Source of the DNA: Trichostrongylus colubriformis
Taxonomy: Eukaryota > Nematoda > Chromadorea > Rhabditida > Trichostrongylidae
Length of the DNA stretch: 64,000 bases
Assembly (NCBI GenBank): GCA_963978905.1
Contig: OZ022259.1
Location: forward strand, 11,532,001-11,596,000
Direction of reading: 5' to 3'
A model generated the notes under the pieces. It had not been told where the DNA came from. It saw nothing but the letters and a program-made list of their open reading frames with translations, and did not search any database. Within the stretch, counting starts at the first letter, position 1. The number at the start of each line of letters is the position of its first letter. Below, piece after piece: positions 52,021 through 61,114 of the stretch. Both the position numbers and the translations under genes were made by a program.

Positions 52021-53004
52021 CATGGCTGATCAGCACCCTCACTTAAAACGAGTTCAGTCGGTGTCCAGAATCAGCATAGATTTGTAAAACTGAAAGCCTG
52101 AGCAGGTATTAACTTCTATGTTTCCGACTCTGAATGGCTATGATATCAGCAAATACCAGAAATCAAAAACTTCCAGAAGCTTTCCCCAAGCATGCAAACA
52201 GTTCATGCTATTGCTGAGACTGCCGTTACGCTATCCACGTTCATGTTTCATGCTCAAAGGAATGACCCATGTTACTGAGCATTTGAAATATTCCTTCACG
52301 TACAAAGTGGTCCCGCTCCGGGTAGCATGGTCCAGGGAGAGGATGCTGGAGGGTTGACTTTTCCTTCGCGCTTCCCCCTAAGTAGGCACAAGTCGCATGG
52401 CCGTAGAGCTGTGCACAATTACAGTGGTTAAAGGGTTCAAATACCGGGTGTGCTGAACCAACAAGATTTGCATACTTCAAAACCGTTCGGACAACTCTTG
52501 AGTTTAAAAAAGAGGCAGAAAATAGCAAAAGGAATTCGCTTGGCTCCCGTGCCTCTCTGGATAAGTGCAAGTGCCTGAGTGGTACTGAAAGTCGAGTGCA
52601 TAAAACCCTACGGACCCTAAAACCCTTAAAAACCCTACGGACCGAAACTTTGCATTGCTATAGTTTCGTCTTCCCTCACTTAATGGAACCTTCTGTTCCG
52701 GAAAGCATTTTTCAAATATTATTGACTTTCCTCAAATGTCTATATTTCCTGGGCCACTTATATTTTACCTGTATTACATGAGACAATTCGTGCAGGGACC
52801 TGCAACATTGCTTCAAAACCAATAACAAACAAAGTCTTGTGGCAACAGTAAAAAAGGAGGGAAAAAGAGGTAAAATTATGGATTGAAAGCAATACCGTGG
52901 AATATCTTGAAACGTGAACGAAGAACGCAGTTAACGTTAACGGTAATTATTGGCCAAGGTACTCATCAACAAAACTTGACCAATTCTGAAAGCTGTATAC
53001 ATTT

Positions 53005-53168
53005 CGGTATTTCATCACGTATTACATGCATGTGCTTTCGATTCTACTCCATACTAATTAACAGATTGGAAGGTATCCCGATGACAGTTCGGTATTTCAC
53101 AACGTATCACATGTGCTTTTGATTGTATTCCATATTAATTAATAGATTGAAAGATATCTCGACGACAA
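53005..53168. repeat. About 80-bp diverged tandem duplication
   Basis: Two adjoining copies begin CGGTATTTCA and end in GATATCTCGACGACA-like sequence, sharing ATTAATTAATAGATTG-A-AG. Divergence of roughly a tenth to a fifth between copies suggests an old event. Confidence 0.75.
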
Positions 53169-53169
53169 C

Positions 53170-56100
53170 ACTCATCCGGCCCTTTTTTGGTCGAACTTCC
53201 TTGCCATACCACAACTTGAACACTCTGGATCCAGATAAGCCGTCCATCGCGTTCATCAGCACGCAACTGTCACAGGGTTTTGCTGACGAGACAATGGACT
53301 CTTACAGCTGGAATCAATCGATTTCGCTCTACCGACATCAGAAAACCTCATATCCAGGGTTGAGGCAATACAATTCATCTGGATGGATGGTATTGGCTCG
53401 GCGCGGCAGGCACCGCTTTATACACACTCGCATTTCCGCACTCAGCCGTATAGTTGGTTTTCCTCGCTTCTCCACCGCTGATTTCCTTCAACTTTCATTT
53501 CATTCTTCATCATTTTCCCGTGATGCTACGAATCCTTTTCGGAGAGTTTCTATGCCATGAGTTGCCATAGCACTCTGGGAAAGCTACTTTTGATGTTTTT
53601 GCTGGTACATGTGTGATTTCAAAGCTGTGATTTCCCTTCATCTTTCTGAATTTTCCCCTCCCTGACGGATTTCTTTTCTGAAAAGCGCGAATTCGCTGGC
53701 AGCACTCGCGAGAGTCGAGAATCGGAGTGTCGTGTAGCCTCGCAAGTAATGCATAATCCATACGTCTGTTGCATTTGCAATATGTGTATTGTCCTGAATT
53801 TGGTATACGGTAGTCTCCACGTAATTTCATCCCAACTACAGTAACCACATCAACAGCAATGTGAGCAGCACCACTAATTAGTACCTGTGAATCGAATGTG
53901 TCGGAACGACCGCAATTTTATGGTCATGTTATGATCTATTTTAAATGAATTCCCTCGCTCGCATACACGCAAATCGATTCTCACTCGTTTTCATAATTAG
54001 ATCTGCAGCATAGAGGCACAGAGGCGAAACATTCTTTCCTCGCCACCATCGCTTCTCATTCCGTGGATTACGGTATTGGTGAAAGGTTTTTTTCGAATTT
54101 CAATTTCGAGTTTGTCCTTGCACTAGAAGGGAGACGGCGACCGGCAATGGACAACGTGACATTCTGCATTGCTTCGTTCATGAGAGAGAATTCTCGTCAT
54201 TTCTAGAGCACAAAACCTGAGGCTGACTAGAAAAGCTGTGGGCAGGTTCAGCTGGTGAAATGAGCTTTTCTCGGATGGAAATCCAGTTTCACAGTTTTCG
54301 GAGTTTTGGGCAGCATATCGCCTAGTTGCTACTCTCATCCTTCTGGGAATGTATTCCAACACGCACTGTAATGAACAGGGAAGCTGTGTTCTTTGATGAA
54401 TTCAAAATTTACGGGAGAAGTTCAGCAGAGAGAGGAGTGGGATGGCTCCCAACTTTCCTAACATTCACCTGTTCCAGTCGTACATATTGATTGAGGGCCA
54501 TGGACAAAAGACAGATGCAAGCTTAGATTATGACTGGAATAAACCATCTTCCAAATATGACGGCTCCCTCTCATCCTCAAAATTCAGCTGGATCAAGAAA
54601 ATCTCAGTTTTGGAGCATTCAAGACAATATCAAGGACCGTTTCATGAGTTCAGACAGCCTTAGAGGGGTCCGGATAGTGCGATCCCTCTAGATAGCCCCG
54701 TATTCAGCGAAAAGTGAGGCTGTTTTTCGCGTATCGACCTTGTCGCGTGGCGAAATTACATGGCGCCGACCTACCTAGCGCCACAGCGAAAAAATCAGAC
54801 ATTCAGCACGCTTTTCGTTCGAAAAACCATCGACATACAGTCCATTAGGAAGGCCTGCAGGATTCCGATTGCAATCGATTGCTGGTTCCGACTTGTACCA
54901 ACACCAACGCAGCCTTCCAAAGAACAAGAATACAGTAATCCAATCAGTTCTAACGCCAGTATTCAAGCTACGCAGCGGCGCCTGTGATCCAAGCCAAGAA
55001 GTTATCGAAGCAAACATTGAATGCTGCCACAAAAAAGTTTACTCCGGCATGCTTTATTGGTTAAAGAGAGGTTCTTCGACATTTTTTACTCGTTTTGCTT
55101 TCATCGACAGCCTGCGTGGATCCGTTGTGTTTGCCGGTCGGACATGAAGAGCTGCCTAATGGGCCAACCTAATGGCGTCGTCAACCATATCGATTGAAAT
55201 ATCGATTCTGTTGGTTGGAAACGAGAAGGCACCGCTTTCGGAGCACCTTGTACGAATGAAATGTAGTACGCTTTTTCGACATGCAACAACTGCTCTATGT
55301 GACTTTCAGATTAAGAGGGTTTTCTGAAAAAAAAAACCACTGAGTCCATCCACGTGAAAAAATAGAATATGGAAACTCTCGAAAATTAAAAGTCACGGTT
55401 TTGTAACGCTGATGAAACGAAGGAAGAAGAATGTGCTGGGAGAAAGTAAAACCTCAACGAAATCTTCGCAAAAACTTGTGCAACTATCTTACTGGGTCAT
55501 GATCCCCTGGTCATGATCCGCTTCAGCTCCTCATAGTAATCATTCTTCTGGAAGCTATAGACGCTAGTTCATAGGACAGCACTCTACGAAAAGTTGGTCC
55601 ATCAATTCCAGAACCTCTGCACAGCTCATCACGAACGGCAATGCCGAGCTGTGCACATTCACATCGTCAGGATGCAATGTGACGTTATAAATAAAATTCG
55701 ATGACTTTTGCAATGCAATTTGTACTTATGAATTGATCTCAATCTTATTGTAATTGTTCGCCTCGATTCCAGGACATTCTAAAGAGACTCCAGCTGCAGC
55801 CGGTTCACGAATTTGTAGAGTTTAAGAGTTCGTTCAATCCATCCCCTTAAATGACACTGTCTAGATCCGTAACTTCCTAGATATATGTAAAATTCCTGAA
55901 CATGGACGCTCCCACTATCTCTCATTTTAGATTTTGGCCTGAGTTCATGAATTCAGACAGGAGCTTGACCCAAGTCGCCCCGTCGCCATCATTATTGAAG
56001 CTTGGTGAGTAGTAGGCTCATGCAGCAGACACCCTTCGTTCTTCTGTCGCAACGGTTTGTCTCTAGCCATTCTGGCCCGCTTCTGAAGCCCCTGAGGCTT

Positions 56101-57800
56101 TCCTGTCAATTCCCCGCCACCTTTGACAGTTTTCAGCTCCAGCATATTGTTTCTTAAGAGATCGAAATTACTAAATTGTATCTCAAATCAATTCCAAATT
56201 TTTCTTACTTTCCAGATGTACTGGGCCGTTTCTAAGCTCATCCATCGTCTCTTAATCGCCCATATCTAGCCAGCACTACTCCAGCAGGTCTAGCCAGCTC
56301 TGGCTTTTCTGAACGTCTGAAACCTCTGAGCGCCTCATGCTCTCATGCACCCCATTTATGGGCCCATTGAAAATCACATGAAACCGCGTGCGATTTATCG
56401 TTTAATTCACAGTTGGCTCCTCGCTCCCCTTCTGAATATCAATAGACTACGAGACGCCTGGGACCATCACACACACACACATGCACACATGCGGACTGAT
56501 GCGCCCAAGCTACGCACTTACTCGCACTTGCGAATGAAGTACGGTAGCGATAGATTACGATAGGTCGGGAGTTTAAATGGACGTCAATCCACGTAGGTGA
56601 GTGGTGAGATGAAATTGAAGCATGACTCTTACTATGAGGTCAATGTGTATGCCGTAAATGGAACGAACTCTTCCTACATGTCACTGCTTTCGCGTGAATA
56701 TTTCGCTGTTCATGAACCCTGCCACCATCTCTTGGCAGCATTTTCATGAGCGAATATGTGTGTGTGGTAGCGTTCGTTCGTTTGTGATGATGGAAATGGC
56801 TACTGCGCGCGTTGTTCGTCGTCTTCCGCTCGGAGATAAATGAATAAGGTAGTCGTCCCTCCGACCATGGACTACGGTAGCTAGTTAACGAACGAACAAA
56901 CGAACGCGCTTTTCTCTCGCTGTATGTATGTATGTGGTATACGGTAGTCAAATATTTGTGTAAACACAACATCAAACCGGACCAGCGTTTCATGCGTCAC
57001 CGTCACCCCCAATCATGACTCTCATATGCACACGTCGGTTGTTCTTGCTCTTTCTCGAATATTCGAATCTATTTCGCTTTTCTTTCGATTTCTTCATACC
57101 TTTATCTTGATATATTCACGTATATTTTTTTCAAAATGAAATTTTCACTTTTTGTTTATGCAATTTCAGTCAATAACGCCCTGTGACAATTTCTACAACT
57201 GAACTGGAAACGTTGTCAATGCATCACGAGACGAGTACCCGTTTGCTGTTCGCAATTTCTTCGAATGTGTCTGTCTGTGATTCCATTGCCTCACCATCAT
57301 TCGGATCATTGCCAGGAACCGTTTGATTCGTTTCAAATGAAGTTAACGTCACATGCAAATTCGCGGCGCCGCCTTTATAAAGGGGAACCGTTTTTGTGGT
57401 GGTGGTGGATCGAAAACGCGGTGCCGCCCGTGTTGGTGCTGTACAAGAGCGGGTCAACCAGCTGGTTACGGTATCTCCACCTCGCACACTGCGTTCTTTG
57501 TCGAGCATCTGTCAGTGAATTCAATAAATGATTTAACATGTTCATCTACAGTACAGAGTGGAAAGAAGTACATAGTACCACCAGTTGTATAGTATCGTTT
57601 AGGATTTGAGAGAACTTGGTTCCAGCTTGACTTTGGCGTAATCTAAGTCGGTTTTACCAAACAAAAGTGAATGGAATGCAAGTGATACAACAAGAAAAAG
57701 AGTTTTGCACAAGATAATCACCTATACAACGCTATCATACATGAGACCGTACCTAGACTGGGGAATGTAAGGACTAGATGAGAACAGGGGGCATGGAAGA
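53170..57800. other. Flank downstream of the Antp-type homeobox, no recognised gene
   Basis: No domain-bearing frame was seen. There are short microsatellites (CA at about 56470, GTAT at about 56925). This is the 3' side of the homeobox genes. Confidence 0.4.
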
Positions 57801-57823
57801 CTTGGAGAAGGCTAATTGGTCAG

Positions 57824-58185
57824 TTATGCACAATCGCTACGTTGCTCATTTTGTGACTTGTTCTCCTTTTTCTGCTTCATTCGCCGATTTTGGAACCAAA
57901 TTTTGATTTGACGTTCGGATAATCCTAGACTTCGATTCAGCTCAATTCGTCGCCTGTAAACCAGTTAGATGAGAGCTAGAGGTGCAGCGAGCCATAGCAA
58001 TTCAGATTAACTTGACCTTCTTGTGAGGTATTTGTTGTAATGGAATTCCTTTTCGAGTTCGAGGGTCTGCTGCCGAGTGTACGTCTGCCGTCCACGTTTC
58101 TTACAGGCGTCCGGAACTGAATTCCGGAAGTTTTTTTTTTTCAGAGGTAACAAAAATGAGAAGGATATTTCCTTACAAAAGTGTG
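57824..58185 (-). CDS. Antennapedia-type homeodomain exons (ant-1-like)
   Basis: Two minus-strand exons encode one complete homeodomain. The first ends at 58017 (AGAAG|GTCAAG); its start is either 58185 (after GATTCTCTCAG) or 58116 (after GGAATTCAG), and both give the same phase. The second is 57953-57824 and ends in TAA. The 63-nt intron has GT and TTTACAG. The domain runs [20 protein letters not shown], then a helix 2 with [18 protein letters not shown], then the recognition helix [15 protein letters not shown]. It has Trp48, Phe49, Gln50, Asn51 and Arg53, and matches Drosophila Antp at about 49 of 60 positions from memory. A short tail follows. The frame is also open for about 110 codons upstream of 58185 without a hexapeptide. 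Either it has its own 5' exon there or it uses the egl-5 5' exons. Confidence 0.88.
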
Positions 58186-58783
58186 CTGAGAGAATCCTTG
58201 TACGATTAACTCTACCACTGATCATCCGGTAAAATCGCAATGTATCCGAGGAAGATTTCAATCGTCTGGGTTCCCTCAGATGCGCGCTGTTTTTCAACAT
58301 GTGCGCTAGATCTACTGCGCTATCAGGCATATTACCCGTTCGTGAAGGATTCGCAGCAGCGATGTAGAAAAACGTGCCTGAGAGCTGCAACGTGTGGCTG
58401 GCGACCACAAGGATGCAGCCTTGTAAACTAGCAAGACCGGAATCGTCTGCAAAAAGTCGTCTGGAATTGCACCTCAATCCGCGACCGCCTGGTTGTGATG
58501 TCATGGGACCTGCTCGACTAATTGGAGCTCTACTGGACTAGCTGATGCCTGCTCTCACCCGAAACCATTTCTAGGATGTACCTACGCGGAAGTAACTATC
58601 GTAAGAGAAGTTCCTGTCAGCTCATACACAAAAATCAACGGAAGAAACATTCCACAGTTAATCATAAATACTATATTGGGAAATACTGGAGCCTCCCCTC
58701 AAAAAAATTCAATTTTCTATCAAAAAATCCTAAAAGTGTCACAATGCCACAATTCGGGGAGGCTCAGGCTTATCCACGGTGCC

Positions 58784-58789
58784 TTTATT
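58784..58789 (-). terminator. egl-5: Probable polyadenylation signal of egl-5
   Basis: AATAAA on the minus strand lies about 350 bp after the egl-5 stop codon and before the Antp-type homeobox exons. If used, it ends the standard egl-5 mRNA before the second homeobox. Confidence 0.5.
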
Positions 58790-59140
58790 AACTCTTATGG
58801 TACACTCGAGCACTAAAAAGTATAGATTTGACCACTGTTCAGAATTATCGTTGCAGAGAGATCCATCCCTGCGATCACAGCAAACTCAAAAATTGCCAGG
58901 CCTGCAGAGCCATTTTTACTGTCAATTATGGTGGCCAAAAGAAAGTATCGCATTTTTTGGATTTTCCACCGTACTCCTTACGGTCGTGATGTCGATCGAG
59001 TTATTTCACAAAAGCAGCAATCAAGTACACGAAGACAGCATTTTGCACAAATACTTTACACACAAAATTCACACCGCACAGAATCAATAGATATCGAATT
59101 GAACAGTTTCGTAAAATTAGACCCGTGTTAACATTTCCAC

Positions 59141-61050
59141 CTAAGGGGGACATAATGGATACTGATAGGGATGAGGAGGTGCTGGAGGCCAAGCGCTGGC
59201 CTGCTGAGCTGCACCCATATGCCATTTTTTATCGTCATCATCTAGAAGGGTTTTTGGCGGATTTGCCGGTAGAAGTGGGGCATGTTCGCCGTGGTCATCT
59301 ATCCGTTGCTTCTCTTTCTTAGCTTTCATCCGTCGATTTTGAAACCAGATCTTGATTTGCCGATCGGTGAGGTTCGTCTGTAGTCGTAATTCTTCACGTT
59401 GCTTCTTGCTCACATAACTGGATTGCTGGAATTTCTGCTCGAGCACACTCGTCTGGTATCGTTGATACGTCTGTCTGCCCTTTTTCGACGCTGCTGAAAC
59501 AAACACACGTCAGGTGATGGTGATCCGGATTAGGAGAGTATGAACGGAACGCTTATAACTCAGCCTTATTCGCTTGCATGCCTGTTCTGCCCGCGTGTGT
59601 TTGCCTGCAGCGCGTCGCTCGCACATTGTACAAGATCTACACTGAGTCAATCGATTATCGATCAATCAGTAAGTCTTTGTACAAAGCACTTGCTATTCGT
59701 GTACGGTGGTCACCATGCCACACAATGAACAGAGGAAACACACACTAGCACAACAGTTACAACTCGATCGACTTTCGCCACTACTACAGTAGCACACCGT
59801 TCCGTTCAAGACCAAATACGGCATTAAAATCCGATAGTTGTACCACTTTACTTGGGTTTATAACAGCAAAGGACAGCACTGCAAAGGGCGAACAGCGTTA
59901 CTATGGTAATTCTGCAGTTACATGACATAAATCATAAAGAGCCGCGTTAACAATCGTAAGTAGCCATTAGACGGAAGAGCTCATGTCGCTCCCAGTGTGA
60001 CCTCATAAGGGAAGAAAATCGATGGAGCAAATTAAGAGTCTAACAGCAGAGCAGAGTCACGGTACCTGTGGATCCCACTATTCTCCCAAAGTCTAAGAGC
60101 TTACGGTCCTGTGGAAAGACAGGTTCATAAAGGATACTTGGACAAGAAGTAGCAATGGGCAAAATGCTGAACGTTGGGGATATGACTGATTGTGGGCCAA
60201 CGAATGAGCTAGTACTTACCATAATTAGGCCAGTGTGGAGCAGCATAGCATTGTGGAGGCCAAGCAGAAAATGCTGCTGGGGCTAAGGGCTGTCCAAATT
60301 GCTGGTAATAGTTCGGCCATCCAGCGTATCCGGGCATATAAGCGGCTGCACCTAAATATAGATGAAGGTGAACGCTGAATGACATCTCATAGAGTATACT
60401 ACTAACCTGTGTATAATGCGGCATCCGTGGACGGGGCTGCTGCTTGGTCATGATCATCTTTCCCTACTCCTTGGGTCATTGCAGCTAGCCTCTGAAAAGA
60501 AGTGATTAGATAGGATTTAAACTTAACTTCACTTAAAATTAGTTTTTCAGAGGAATGGTACTTACTATAGGAAAGGTGAAAATAAAAAACTATGAATTTC
60601 CTGTTCACGTGAGCTTGAAGGCATTTCAGTGGGCATTAGCGGCATTAGCGCAGAGCTCTGGAGGCCTTTCGCAGCAGACACATCTAAGTGCTGGTGCTTT
60701 GCGGTTGCAGTGGATTCACACGACTGCGCGTCATGAATATGCCAACTGAAAGAGTTATGTGCCTGCCCAATGAGGCACTTAGGGCTCTAATGTTTCACCA
60801 ATGGGCCCCATTACCAATTATGATCCGCAATGATGGCGCATGTAATGCGGTGGTATATTCGTAGTAGACTGATGAACTGACCTAGTTAAATGTACATTTG
60901 ATGAGCTTGTGAGAGGATCATGCAGTAAGAATATAAGTGAAGAGATTAATGATAGACAGCTTAGCTCACCTGAAGATGATCGTTTGCTTCTGGCTGACTG
61001 CCAGAGGCTCCGAAATCGAAGCCAACCGATGACAGCGTGGCGGGATTCAT
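59141..61050 (-). CDS. egl-5: Hox protein EGL-5 (Abd-B group)
   Basis: This is the posterior Hox transcription factor; in C. elegans it patterns the tail and acts in the nucleus. Four minus-strand exons were read: 61050-60970, 60491-60407, 60351-60220 and 59493-59141. Phases fit exactly (81+85+132+353 = 651 nt, 216 residues plus stop). The start MNPATLSSVGFDFGASG is 64 nt after a TTTCAG acceptor at 61114, suggesting trans-splicing. Exon 2 reads RLAAMTQGVGKDD. Exon 3 is rich in Ala, Pro, Tyr and Trp and ends APHWPNY, placing Trp96 six residues before the homeodomain, like the Abd-B-group cofactor Trp. The homeodomain (about 102-161) contains KKGRQTYQRYQT, YVSKKQREELRLQTNLTDRQ and [17 protein letters not shown], with no intron. 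The C-terminus is Pro-rich and ends PYQYPLCPP. Donors include CAG|GTGAGC and G|GTAAGT. Confidence 0.93.
59494..60219 (-). other. egl-5: Third intron of egl-5
   Basis: This 726-bp intron runs from TATG|GTAAGT to TTTGTTTCAG. The acceptor is a CAGCAG doublet, so use of the second AG would drop one Ala codon. No other exon was recognised in it. Confidence 0.8.
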
Positions 61051-61114
61051 CTGAGGTTCGGCGCCGGCGCGACACTACCGTAGTCGAGGAGGCGTGGCGG
61101 ACGACCGTGATTCG
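61051..61114 (-). promoter_or_regulatory. egl-5: egl-5 5' leader with probable trans-splice acceptor
   Basis: CAGCTTTCAG ends at 61115 and leaves a 64-nt leader before the ATG. A strong nematode acceptor so close to the start with no evident upstream exon is the usual picture for spliced-leader addition. It could instead join to an undetected 5' noncoding exon. Confidence 0.55.

Noticed and set aside
52420..52470. tRNA B-box-like GGTTCAAATACC
   Set aside because: No A box or pairing arms at the right distance.
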